Assembly (NCBI GenBank): GCA_902797525.1
Contig: CADBSZ010000108.1
Span: 1 to 20,300 of the forward strand
Origin: an uncultured Ruminococcus sp.
GTDB lineage: Bacteria > Bacillota > Clostridia > Oscillospirales > Acutalibacteraceae
DNA length: 20,300 nucleotides
Direction of reading: 5' to 3'
Of this stretch, positions 1 through 7,451 are shown in pieces. The notes under the pieces are model-generated. The model saw only the letters and a list, made by a program, of their open reading frames with translations. It did no database searches and was not told where the DNA came from. Every line of letters begins with the position of its first letter. Within the stretch, counting starts at the first letter, position 1. The translations under genes were made by a program, and so were the position numbers.

Positions 1-462
1 AACCTCGAGAACCAGGAGTGGGCTACCTTCCTGAACACCCGTAAGAAGGGCGACTTCTCCATCGCACGTAACGGCTGGCTGGCTGACTACAACGATCCGA
101 TCAGCTTCCTCGATATGTGGACTACCGCTTCCGGTAACAACGACGTTCAGTTCGGTAAGGGCGACCACGCCGCTCTGAAGGGCTACAGCCTCGACCTCAC
201 TTCCTTTGGTTATGACACCAAGGTTGAAAACGGCACATGGGCTGAAACCTATGACGTTCTGATTTCCACCATCAAGGGCTGCACCGACAAGGATAAGAGA
301 TATAAGATGATGCATGTTGCTGAGGATATGCTCATGAACAGCGGCTGTCTCACTCCTATCTACTACTACACCGACCTCTACATGCTCAGCAAGAATGTAA
401 AGGGCTTCTTCTCCAATCCTCTCGGCTACAAGTACTTCATGTACTGCACCATCGAGGGTTAA
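1..462 (+). CDS. Oligopeptide ABC transporter substrate-binding protein, C-terminal part
   Basis: This is the last 153 codons of a gene that begins before the window; the frame is open from base 1 to a TAA at 460-462. The translated end resembles SBP_bac_5 (OppA/DppA-type) peptide-binding proteins. It has the stretch GWLADYNDP near the start, which is typical of this family where the ligand-binding lobes close, a conserved region about a dying run of small alpha-helices, and the usual FFSNPLGYKYF-like ending. Such proteins are lipid-anchored outside the cell and deliver peptides to a membrane ABC importer. The permease and ATPase genes are not in view; they may lie upstream. An internal ATG at 115 is not a plausible start because similarity continues upstream of it. 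Two terminator hairpins follow, so this is probably the last gene of its transcript. Confidence 0.85.
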   Translation, partial: NLENQEWATFLNTRKKGDFSIARNGWLADYNDPISFLDMWTTASGNNDVQFGKGDHAALKGYSLDLTSFGYDTKVENGTWAETYDVLISTIKGCTDKDKRYKMMHVAEDMLMNSGCLTPIYYYTDLYMLSKNVKGFFSNPLGYKYFMYCTIEG

Positions 463-499
463 TCACCTGCTGAAAAGCTGACCTCTGCGGTCAGTGATG

Positions 500-532
500 A
501 AGGCTCCTCTGTAAAGGGGAGCCTTTTGTTTT
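500..532 (+). terminator. Rho-independent terminator after the peptide-binding protein gene
   Basis: The arms AGGCTCC (501-507) and GGAGCCT (518-524) form a GC-rich stem, extendable by G-T pairs, followed by TTTTGTTTTG. It sits 38 bases after the stop codon and points in the plus direction. Confidence 0.85.
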
Positions 533-555
533 GTGTTGATCCTATTCCTTAATAA

Positions 556-597
556 AAACTCCGTAATACCGTATATGGCATTGCGGAGTATTTTTTT
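556..597. terminator. Bidirectional terminator between convergent genes
   Basis: The arms ACTCCG (558-563) and CGGAGT (584-589) pair, with further pairing of AAT/ATT and CC/GG towards the loop. A T-run follows on the plus strand (590-597) and an A-run precedes the stem, so it also reads as a terminator on the minus strand. It lies directly next to the stop codon of the minus-strand radical SAM gene, which is probably its main client. Confidence 0.8.
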
Positions 598-599
598 AA

Positions 600-1469
600 T
601 TACCACAAGCTGAGCTGCTGCGGCGCGTTCTTTTCTTCAAATTGATGCAGATACGCAAAGATTTGGTCATTGTCGTGCATCATGCCGCTTGTCTCGCAAA
701 CGCTGTGAAACAGCCGCATCAGCGCCGCGTTGCGCGGACTGGTGACGGCATATTGATTGCCGAATTCACGGATGTACCGCGCTTTCAACCCGGGAAAAGA
801 TTTGTCGAGCTGTGCGTAAAAGTATTCGCGGTTGCCCTCGCGCAGAGTTAGTCCCATCCCAAAGCAGATTATGCCGCGCACTTTTGCTTCAACGCACATT
901 TCCAACAGCCGGCGAATATTGTCCTCGTAGTCGTTAATATACGGCAAAATCGGGCAAAGCCAAACAACGGTCGGAATGTGGTTGTCGCGCAGGATTTTCA
1001 GCGCTTCAAACCGCTCTTTTGTCGTGCTGACATTCGGCTCAATCACTTTGCACAGCGTTTCATCCGCTGTGGTCAGCGTCATCTGAATGACGGCTTTTGT
1101 TTTTTCGTTGATACGTTTTAAAATATCCAAATCGCGCAGCACGCTGCTTGACTTGGTTTGAAGCGCCACTCCGAAGCCGTATTTTTCAATCAGCAGCAAG
1201 GCTTTGCGCGTGTATTCCAGCCGCGTTTCAAGGGGGATATACGGGTCGCTCATCGCGCCGGTGCCAATCATACAGGGCTTTCTTTTGCGGCGCAGAGTGC
1301 CCTCCAGCAATTCAAGCGCGTTTTCTTTGATTTCGATATCCTCAAAGGCGTGACTCATCTGATAACACTTACTGCGCGAATCGCAGTAAATACACCCGTG
1401 TGAGCAGCCGCGGTAGAGGTTCATACCGCCGGACGGAGACAAAATTCCTTTCACTTTTACATAATGCAT
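600..1469 (-). CDS. SPL-family radical SAM protein
   Basis: A 289-residue protein with a CX3CX2C cluster at Cys22, Cys26 and Cys29 (GCSHGCIYC), the 4Fe-4S/S-adenosylmethionine site of radical SAM enzymes. The layout (short N-terminus, the phrase NLYRGCSHGCIYCDSR, later MIGTGAMSDPY and a barrel containing ALQTKS) matches the SplB-like, Rv2578c-type group (COG1533). Spore photoproduct lyase belongs to the same superfamily, but this protein is shorter and I do not claim that reaction; the substrate of this subgroup is not established. The start is supported by AAAGGAG about 8 bases upstream on the minus strand. It lies 37 bases downstream of the broken acetyltransferase gene, in the same direction, and may have shared a transcript with it. 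The gene ends at the bidirectional terminator. Confidence 0.85.
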   Translation of the reverse strand: MHYVKVKGILSPSGGMNLYRGCSHGCIYCDSRSKCYQMSHAFEDIEIKENALELLEGTLRRKRKPCMIGTGAMSDPYIPLETRLEYTRKALLLIEKYGFGVALQTKSSSVLRDLDILKRINEKTKAVIQMTLTTADETLCKVIEPNVSTTKERFEALKILRDNHIPTVVWLCPILPYINDYEDNIRRLLEMCVEAKVRGIICFGMGLTLREGNREYFYAQLDKSFPGLKARYIREFGNQYAVTSPRNAALMRLFHSVCETSGMMHDNDQIFAYLHQFEEKNAPQQLSLW

Positions 1470-1506
1470 GACGGTTATCTCCTTTCGGCGTTCGTATTCC
1501 GTTGGC

Positions 1507-1892
1507 CTAGCGTATCCATTTGTCGGTCAGCGTCATTTCGGGATAGCCCCAGTCCTCTTCGGAATGGCGCACGACCAAATCAAATTGGTTTTTCCTCAGC
1601 ACCTTGGCGGAGGCTTGGTTTTCCATCATTGTGCTGGCGGTAATGATTTCGATATCCGTTTCATTGTAAAGATAATCCACCAGATCGATTCCTTCAAGCA
1701 CTCGTCGTATAAATGCGCAATGACATAGCGGATGTCCTTGTATTTTCGCTCAAACAAGAAGGTCGGCAGATAGCGGTACACCCGCTCGCTTGCAACCAGT
1801 TCGGCGAGCGCGTCCGCGTCCTGCTGCGCGATTGCCCTGAGCGTCAGACGGTTTCCCTGAATTAAGGAAATTTCAGAAAAAAGCTTCTTCAT
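1507..1892 (-). pseudogene. GNAT N-acetyltransferase (RimJ/RimL type), internal deletion with frameshift
   Basis: Two minus-strand frames together carry the two ends of one GNAT protein. The N-terminal part (from ATG at 1892) reads MKKLFSEISLIQGNRLTLRA and runs to LYDECLKESI; this frame then continues with unrelated residues to a stop near 1626. A second frame picks up at about 1685 with LVDYLYNETDIEIITAST and ends in DKWIR at a TAG at 1507-1509. The join lies near 1680-1695. From family knowledge, intact relatives are roughly 170-180 residues long and have about 50 residues between these parts, including the central strand and the Q/RxxGxG/A loop that binds acetyl-CoA. Both that loop and the frame are lost, so the product should be inactive. 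There is no good ribosome binding site before the ATG. The deletion could in principle be an assembly error. Confidence 0.85.
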
Positions 1893-1931
1893 GGATTCAT
1901 CTCACATGTTTTCAATGGAATGGCTGCTTAT

Positions 1932-1955
1932 ATCCTTTTTTATCGAAAAAAGGAT
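1932..1955. terminator. AT-rich inverted repeat at the end of the ABC transporter gene, possible terminator
   Basis: The arms ATCCTTTTTT (1932-1941) and AAAAAAGGAT (1946-1955) are perfect complements around a four-base loop, and the repeat touches the stop codon of the ABC transporter gene. The stem is weak (mostly A-T) and no separate T-run follows, so it may be an inefficient terminator or only a 3' end stabiliser. Confidence 0.4.
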
Positions 1956-4900
1956 TATTCCGACCGCAGCGCCGCCACGGGATCGCTTTTTGCGGCTTTT
2001 CGCGAGGGAATAATGCCGCCGATCAGCGTAAGAATAACGCTGAGTAAAATCAGTATCAGCGCGGCCGCGGGCGGCAGAATGGCGTTGATGTTTTCCTGCC
2101 CTGTAACCGCGTGCAAAATCGGGTTGGCGATGAGAATCATCAGCTCCGAAATGCCGATGCCGATAACGCCGGCAAGCGCGCCGATAATGAAGGTTTCGGC
2201 GTTGAATACCGTTGAGATATTGTGCTTCGACGCACCGATTGCACGGAGAATACCAATTTCCTTGCGGCGCTCGAGCACGCTGATATAGGTGATAACGCCA
2301 ATCATGATGGACGAAACAATCAGCGAAATCGCGACAAACGCAATCAAAATGTAACTGATGGCGTCGATGATGGTGGTCACCGAGCCCATCAGCGCGTCAA
2401 CAAGGTCGGTGTATTCAATGACCTTGTCCTTTTCGCCTGCTGCTTCCATGCGCGCGTTATAGTCGCTGATCATGTCCTTAATGCGGTTTTTGCTGTCGAA
2501 GTCAAGCGGATAGATGGTGATTGCCGACGGCTTTGAAATATCGGCGTAGCCCAGCTTTTTGAGATTGCCTTCAAAGGTTGTTTTGTCGGTGGAGAGCAGC
2601 GAGGTCATTAAGTCCTTTAGTTCCCCGGCGGTCATTTCGGTTTTGAAAACGTCTGCCAGCGCGTCGGAGTTGAACTGAAAACCGCTGAGGAGGTTCTCCG
2701 ACAACCCGGACGTCAGCTGCGACATGCTGTTTTGAAGCGCGTCGGTAATCTGCGAGCTTGCGGACGCAAGAATTTGCTGCATCACCGCGCCCATCTGCTG
2801 CGACAGCATTTCGGAGTATTGCGCCATGCTGCTTTGCAGGGCGGAAGCGTCCACCGAGGAAGTCACGGTTTTGCCGATGAGCGCCTGCGCTTCATCGGTG
2901 GAAAGATACTTTCCGAACGACGAAAGCAGATAGGATGTCGTCGGCAGCTGTTCCTGCTCGGCGTACTGCTCATAGCCGCTCATAACGGCGGTCATCAGCG
3001 TGTTGATTTCGCTGTCTGTCAGCGTTACGGTACTCAGCCTTTCGCGGAGCGCGGACATGCCGTTGTTGAGAATCGTCTGCGCGTCATCGGAGTTGACATA
3101 TTCGCTGATATGGCTGAAATCGCCTGCCTCAAAGCCGTTGGCATTCAGCCATGCGGCGTAGCCTGCGATGTATCCGGCGGCAATCGCGCTAATATCCCCG
3201 GACGTTATCACGCCGTCGGCTTTTTCGGAAAGGATTTCCTGCAGTTTTTCGCGGAGGATGGTTCGTGCGCCCTCGGTTTGAAGATAGTCCGTGACAGCAG
3301 CGGAGAAAGAAGAGGTGTCGGCGCGCTTATCGTCCTTGATGTAGCTTTGATAGCCGTTGAGCATGTCGCCGAACAGCTTTTCCATCGTTTCCTCCGTCAT
3401 ATTCAGCCTGACGCCGCTGAGCAGGGAAGAAAGCTCCTGCTCGCTCAACTCGGGCATGAGCGAGCTGAAATCGCCCGGGGGTATTGCCGTGCTCAGGTCA
3501 AGCGACGAGAGGTCGAGGGAGCTGAGGTCAAAATTTGAAAAATCCAAACCGAGACTTTCGGGCTTGAACAGCTCCTTCATGGCGTCGGCGTCCACCGAGA
3601 AAAGCGCGGACAAATCCGGTTTGCTGTTGCTTTGGTTTTCGTCATCAAACCGCTTTCCGGTGAATACGTTGATTTCGGGACGCTTCAACTGCGCCTTAAC
3701 GATGTCTGTTTTGCCTGCCGTCTGCATCATGTGCTCGGTAAGCTCTGCGGTGTAGCCGATACCGATTTGAGGGGTTTGCGCGCCGTCGCCGCTCGGCTGG
3801 ACAATGCCGACGACGGTTAATGTTTCGGCGTCTTTCAGCAGGTTTTTTACATATTTTTCGTCGCTGCTGTGGTCGGTCCACACGTTGTAGTTTTTGTCGT
3901 AGGTGTAAAAGCCGGACGTAGGAAGAATGCTGAATTCCGTGCCGAGAATCTCGTCATAGCCGTAGCTTTTGCCGGATTCCACCGCAGCAGCCTGTTTTCC
4001 CTCGGCAAAGGAGGAAACAAGACTGTCAAGCTCTTTCGGGTTTTTCAGCCCCAGCGTGTAAAGCGTCAGGTCGGAGATTTTGCCGCTTGAGGTCAGCGTT
4101 ACCAGACATTCGTTGTAGCCTTCCGGCCATTTGCCGGCTTTCAGCGTGTAGTTTTTCTGACAAATGTTCTTGTTTCCCGGCAGCGCGAAGAAGGTGTCGG
4201 TGCTTGTAAAGGTGGAATACAAGCCGTTAGTCGAGTTGTTTTCCGAGGAAAAGCCCAGTGCGTTAAAAACGGTGCTCGGATTCACCTGACGGAAGCTGTC
4301 GCCGTCAACCTTATAAATTCGCGGCGTGAGGTTATAGCTGTATTCAATGGCTTGCACCTCCTTGTCAATGTTGCATTCACTGCTTTCAAAGTATGACTTG
4401 AGGGATTTGAGGTCGTTTGTCGTCATGCCGGACAGCATGCTTGTAATGGCGTTCCATTCCCTGACGGATTCTTTGTCCTCTGCGACGGTGTTTTCCGCCT
4501 CGGCGGTCCGCGAGGCGATCATCGACGTTAGGTTCATGTTGGTGTCGGTGATTTTCAGCGGATAATCCTGCAGGCTGTCCTCCTCAACGTTGCGGATATA
4601 TTCGTTTGCACCGTTTGACAGCGACAAAATCAGCGCGATGCCGATAATGCCGATGGAACCGGCAAAGGCCACCAAAATGGTACGCGCCTTTTTTGTCCAC
4701 AGGTTATTGAACGACAGAGTGAGCGAGGTTAGCAGCGACATAGACGATTTGCCCATGTTTTTGTGGACGGTTTCCTGCGTTTCGGGTGTGTAAGGATTGG
4801 AATCCGAGGTAATTTGACCGTCCTTCAAGGTGACGATTCTGGTGGCGTAGCGCTCGGCAAGCTCGGGGTTATGCGTTACCATCACAACCAGTCTGTCCTC

Positions 4901-5464
4901 GGCAACCTCTTTGAGCAAATCCATCACCTGCAGGCTTGTTTCGCTGTCAAGCGCGCCCGTCGGTTCGTCCGCCAGCAAGATTTTGGGGTTGTTAACAAGC
5001 GCGCGGGCAATCGCTACGCGCTGCATTTGACCGCCCGAAAGCTGCGACGGCTTTTTGCGGATGTGCTCGCCCAGCCCCACCTTTTCAAGCGCTTCCTTGG
5101 CGCGCGCGGTACGTTCGCGGCTGCTGACGCCGCTGATGGTCAGCGCCAACTCCACGTTTTTCAAAATGCTCTGGTGGGGGATGAGGTTATAGCTTTGAAA
5201 TACAAAGCCGACCGTGTGATTGCGGTAGCTGTCCCAGTCGCGGTCGCTGTATTTTTTGGTGGAGATGCCGTCGATAATCAAATCGCCCTCGTTATAGCGG
5301 TCAAGTCCGCCGATGATGTTCAGCAGGGTGGTTTTGCCGGAGCCGCTTTGTCCCAGTATGGCGACAAATTCGTTGTCGCGCAGACTCAGCGAAACGCCCT
5401 TTAGCGCCTCCTGCACCAGCGAACCGGTTTTATATATTTTTCGTATACCTTCTATTTGCAGCAT
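1955..5464 (-). CDS. Fused ABC transporter: LolD/MacB-type ATPase plus FtsX-type permease with a large outer domain
   Basis: A 1169-residue protein. Residues 1-220 form a complete ABC ATPase: Walker A GQSGSGKT (38-45), Q-loop Gln90, signature LSGGQ (142-146), Walker B ILLADEP with Glu167, H-loop His198. A single membrane segment follows at about 260-285, then roughly 750 residues predicted outside the membrane, then three membrane segments at about 1035-1155 with the FtsX-typical phrase ERRKEIGILRAIGAS. This is the MacB/BceAB-like layout used for mechanotransmission, export or antibiotic defence rather than import. The outer part contains repeated DLSSL units (around residue 655) and several long helical stretches. 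AAGGAG lies 7 bases before the ATG at 5464. It is transcribed away from a tetR gene, and a TTTACA-N17-TATAAT promoter precedes it. The substrate is unknown. The fusion of ATPase and permease in one chain is common in Clostridia. Confidence 0.9.
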   Translation of the reverse strand: MLQIEGIRKIYKTGSLVQEALKGVSLSLRDNEFVAILGQSGSGKTTLLNIIGGLDRYNEGDLIIDGISTKKYSDRDWDSYRNHTVGFVFQSYNLIPHQSILKNVELALTISGVSSRERTARAKEALEKVGLGEHIRKKPSQLSGGQMQRVAIARALVNNPKILLADEPTGALDSETSLQVMDLLKEVAEDRLVVMVTHNPELAERYATRIVTLKDGQITSDSNPYTPETQETVHKNMGKSSMSLLTSLTLSFNNLWTKKARTILVAFAGSIGIIGIALILSLSNGANEYIRNVEEDSLQDYPLKITDTNMNLTSMIASRTAEAENTVAEDKESVREWNAITSMLSGMTTNDLKSLKSYFESSECNIDKEVQAIEYSYNLTPRIYKVDGDSFRQVNPSTVFNALGFSSENNSTNGLYSTFTSTDTFFALPGNKNICQKNYTLKAGKWPEGYNECLVTLTSSGKISDLTLYTLGLKNPKELDSLVSSFAEGKQAAAVESGKSYGYDEILGTEFSILPTSGFYTYDKNYNVWTDHSSDEKYVKNLLKDAETLTVVGIVQPSGDGAQTPQIGIGYTAELTEHMMQTAGKTDIVKAQLKRPEINVFTGKRFDDENQSNSKPDLSALFSVDADAMKELFKPESLGLDFSNFDLSSLDLSSLDLSTAIPPGDFSSLMPELSEQELSSLLSGVRLNMTEETMEKLFGDMLNGYQSYIKDDKRADTSSFSAAVTDYLQTEGARTILREKLQEILSEKADGVITSGDISAIAAGYIAGYAAWLNANGFEAGDFSHISEYVNSDDAQTILNNGMSALRERLSTVTLTDSEINTLMTAVMSGYEQYAEQEQLPTTSYLLSSFGKYLSTDEAQALIGKTVTSSVDASALQSSMAQYSEMLSQQMGAVMQQILASASSQITDALQNSMSQLTSGLSENLLSGFQFNSDALADVFKTEMTAGELKDLMTSLLSTDKTTFEGNLKKLGYADISKPSAITIYPLDFDSKNRIKDMISDYNARMEAAGEKDKVIEYTDLVDALMGSVTTIIDAISYILIAFVAISLIVSSIMIGVITYISVLERRKEIGILRAIGASKHNISTVFNAETFIIGALAGVIGIGISELMILIANPILHAVTGQENINAILPPAAALILILLSVILTLIGGIIPSRKAAKSDPVAALRSE

Positions 5465-5496
5465 GACTGGCTCCTTTTTTAACGGTGGTTTGCTAT

Positions 5497-5525
5497 ATTA
5501 TAAACCAAAGTCATTAAAATGTAAA
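5497..5525 (-). promoter_or_regulatory. Predicted sigma-A promoter of the ABC transporter gene
   Basis: On the minus strand, TTTACA (5520-5525) and TATAAT (5497-5502) are separated by 17 bases. Transcription would start about 20-30 bases before the ATG at 5464. The nearer TetR-type operator lies about 40 bases upstream of the -35 box, so control by simple promoter blocking is not evident from the sequence. Confidence 0.7.
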
Positions 5526-5564
5526 ATACTTATAAGGCGGAGTGAAATATTTTTTTGAAACATA

Positions 5565-5593
5565 TTGACATTGTGTCAGAATAAGCGTATAAT
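5565..5593 (+). promoter_or_regulatory. Predicted sigma-A promoter of the tetR operon
   Basis: TTGACA (5565-5570) and TATAAT (5588-5593) are separated by exactly 17 bases, a full consensus match. The -35 box lies within the first operator palindrome, which suggests the regulator represses its own operon. The transcript would begin near 5600, at or inside the second operator. Confidence 0.85.
5566..5578. promoter_or_regulatory. Operator copy 1 (TGACA-N3-TGTCA)
   Basis: TGACATTGTGTCA is a perfect inverted repeat with 5-base arms and a 3-base centre. It overlaps the -35 box of the tetR promoter and is followed by GAATAA, as is copy 2. The centres of the two copies are 36 bases apart. A TetR dimer bound here would compete with RNA polymerase. 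Confidence 0.75.
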
Positions 5594-5600
5594 ATAGATA

Positions 5601-5615
5601 CTGACACATTGTCAG
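5601..5615. promoter_or_regulatory. Operator copy 2 (CTGACA-N3-TGTCAG)
   Basis: CTGACACATTGTCAG is a perfect inverted repeat with 6-base arms, just downstream of the -10 box and near the predicted transcription start of tetR. It shares the TGACA-N3-TGTCA core and the trailing AATAA with copy 1. Confidence 0.75.
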
Positions 5616-5638
5616 AATAAATACAGACAGGTGATAAT

Positions 5639-6262
5639 ATGCCCAAAGGCTCGCCCGAGCTGACAAACGCTCGCAAGGAAGAAATCATATCCGCATGCAA
5701 AACGCTTTATCAGAATATGAGCTTCAAGGATATAACCATCATGAAAATAGCGGAATACACCACCTTTTCACGCGCGTCCATTTATAACTATTTTGAAACA
5801 AAGGAGGAAATTTTCCTCGCTGTTTTACAGCAGGAGTATGAGCTGTGGGTTGACGAGCTGAAAGGCATTACGGACGGCAACGACAGCATGACGAAGGACG
5901 AAATTGCACAGGCGCTGGCGTTGTCGCTTGAAAAGCGCGCCCTGCTGTTAAAGCTGATGAGCATGAATCACTATGACATGGAGGAAAACAGTCGCGAGGA
6001 ACGGTTGTGCGAGTTTAAGGTGGCATACGGAAACTCGCTGAAGGCGGTTGAAGGACTGGTGCAAAAATTCTGTCCGTCGATGAGCGCTGTGGCGCGGCAG
6101 GAATTTTTGTATTCCTTTTTTCCGTTTATCTACGGCATTTATCCGTACACGGTGGTGACCGAAAAACAGAAAAAAGCCATGGAGCAGGCAGGGGTAGGAT
6201 ACATATATTATTCGATTTACGAGCTTGCCTATACCTGCGCGAAAAAACTGTTGGAAGCATAA
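5639..6262 (+). CDS. TetR/AcrR-family transcriptional regulator
   Basis: A 207-residue protein with a TetR-type DNA-binding domain at residues about 12-60. The helix-turn-helix phrase runs from ITIMKIAEYT to SRASIYNYFETKEEIF, with the conserved FxTKEE ending. The remaining C-terminal part is all-helical and variable, as expected for the ligand-binding domain, so the inducer cannot be read from the sequence. The gene starts 24 bases after operator copy 2, and its own promoter contains copy 1, so autorepression is likely. The site upstream of the ATG (ACAGGTGATA) is a moderate ribosome binding site. It heads a co-directional operon with the CMD-cupin gene 35 bases downstream and is divergent from the ABC transporter, so it may regulate both. 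Confidence 0.9.
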   Translation: MPKGSPELTNARKEEIISACKTLYQNMSFKDITIMKIAEYTTFSRASIYNYFETKEEIFLAVLQQEYELWVDELKGITDGNDSMTKDEIAQALALSLEKRALLLKLMSMNHYDMEENSREERLCEFKVAYGNSLKAVEGLVQKFCPSMSAVARQEFLYSFFPFIYGIYPYTVVTEKQKKAMEQAGVGYIYYSIYELAYTCAKKLLEA

Positions 6263-6297
6263 AACGAACCGATAAAACACAAAAGGAGTCATGCAAA

Positions 6298-7056
6298 ATG
6301 AAAGAAGAGAAAATTGTTCAAACGGCGGGCAGAGAACAGCTGGGCGAGTTTGCGCCGGCTTTTGCTCATCTCAACGACGACGTGCTGTTCGGTGAGGTGT
6401 GGAACGAAGCGGCGCTCAGCGTCAAAACAAAGTGCATTATCACCGTGGTGTCGCTGATGGCGTCGGGAATCACGGATTCCTCGCTGACTTATCATTTGCA
6501 GAACGCCAAGGCGCACGGCGTCACCAAGGAAGAAATCGCGGCAATTATCACCCATGCCACCATGTATGTCGGCTGGCCGAAGGGCTGGGCAGTTTTCCGC
6601 TTGGCAAAGGAAGTTTGGAACGAAACCAAACCGGCGCAGACCGAGCGCGAACAATATGAGAATACGCTGTTTTTCCCGATTGGCGAGCCAAATCCGTACG
6701 GTGAGTTCTTTGTGGGACAAAGCTATCTTGCCCCCGTTTCGACCGAACAGATTCCGATTTTTAACGTCACCTTCGAGCCGGGCTGCCGCAACAACTGGCA
6801 TGTTCACCACGCTGAAAACGGCGGCGGTCAAATGCTGATTTGCATCGGCGGCCGCGGATACTATCAGGAGTGGGGCAAAGAGGCGGTTGAACTGACGCCC
6901 GGCACCGTTATCAACATTCCTGCCGAGGTAAAGCACTGGCACGGCGCGGCGGCGGACGCTTGGTTTTCGCATTTGGCAATTGAAATTGAGGGTGAAGGCA
7001 CCTCCAACGAATGGCTGGAGCCTGTTGACGCCGCGGAATACGCAAAATTGAAATAG
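6298..7056 (+). CDS. Carboxymuconolactone decarboxylase-like domain fused to a cupin domain
   Basis: A 252-residue, two-domain protein. Residues about 30-110 match the CMD/AhpD-like helical fold: KTKCIITVVSLMASG (43-57), then a helix containing His66, and GVTKEEIAAIITHATMYVGW (74-93). Only one Cys (Cys46) is present in this part, so it lacks the CXXC pair of AhpD peroxidase partners. Residues about 150-235 form a cupin, with metal-ligand candidates His168, His170, Gln178, and His213/His215 in the second motif; Gln replaces the more usual Glu. The fusion is frequent in Clostridia and Bacteroides next to flavodoxins and TetR or LysR regulators, but its reaction is not known to me; a redox or detoxification role is an inference. 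AAAGGAG ends 9 bases before the ATG. Confidence 0.85.
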   Translation: MKEEKIVQTAGREQLGEFAPAFAHLNDDVLFGEVWNEAALSVKTKCIITVVSLMASGITDSSLTYHLQNAKAHGVTKEEIAAIITHATMYVGWPKGWAVFRLAKEVWNETKPAQTEREQYENTLFFPIGEPNPYGEFFVGQSYLAPVSTEQIPIFNVTFEPGCRNNWHVHHAENGGGQMLICIGGRGYYQEWGKEAVELTPGTVINIPAEVKHWHGAAADAWFSHLAIEIEGEGTSNEWLEPVDAAEYAKLK

Positions 7057-7068
7057 GTGGATTTTAAC

Positions 7069-7434
7069 ATGATGCGAACTTCTCGTTATACAAAGCTTTT
7101 CAAAGCGGCAGCATTGTTGCTGACGGCAGTCATGCTGTTTGCGCTCGCCGCATGCAGCTGAGCGCCGTCGGAGAATAAAGCGGTTTCTCAAACAGAACCG
7201 CAGACACAGGCTACGACCGCCGAAACAAAGGCGGACAACGCGCAGCAAAGCGAATCTGAAACAACTGCCGGCGGCAGCCGCACTTTGGTGGTGTTTTTCT
7301 CCGCGACAGGAACCACCAAGGGCGTTGCCGAGCAAATTGCCGCCGCCGCAAACGCGGGCAGCGGCAACTGGCTTGAGGGCGCGCGTCTGAGTGCATCCTC
7401 CGATATTGCCGGCTGGGTAAGCAGTTTTAACTAA
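7069..7434 (+). pseudogene. Flavodoxin-like lipoprotein gene with an in-frame TGA and an internal deletion
   Basis: Starting at ATG 7069 (a second ATG follows at once), the frame encodes a lipoprotein signal peptide with a hydrophobic stretch and the lipobox LAAC, then Ser and a TGA stop at 7159-7161 (codon 31). The same frame stays open past the stop for another 90 codons. It holds a low-complexity Thr/Glu/Gln linker, the first strand and phosphate loop of a flavodoxin (TLVVFFSATGTTKGVAEQIA, about 7282-7341), and then jumps within AAANA-GSGNWLEG to the C-terminal end of such a protein (WLEGARLSASSDIAGWV). The middle of the fold, usually about 90-110 residues, is absent. The gene therefore carries two separate defects. 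It lies between the CMD-cupin gene and an intact flavodoxin gene in the same operon. The upstream ribosome binding site is weak (AGGTGG). Confidence 0.85.
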
Positions 7435-7451
7435 GTAAAGGAGAAAATAAA

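Noticed and set aside
463..599. Small gene or riboswitch between the peptide-binding and radical SAM genes
   Set aside because: The 137 bases are explained by two terminator hairpins; no open frame with a ribosome binding site is present.
2732..3538. 268-codon plus-strand open frame opposite the ABC transporter
   Set aside because: The minus-strand frame is continuous with clear domain motifs on both sides; the plus frame has no protein-like features.
3480..3545. DLSSL repeats considered as a sign of a tandem-repeat or phase-variable tract
   Set aside because: Only about three imperfect units are present and the DNA units differ, so slippage is unlikely.
7159..7161. Possible recoding of TGA (selenocysteine or tryptophan) in the flavodoxin-like lipoprotein
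   Set aside because: TGA is used as a normal stop at 18848-18850 and 20147-20149, TGG encodes Trp throughout, no selenocysteine stem-loop was seen, and the gene carries a second lesion anyway.
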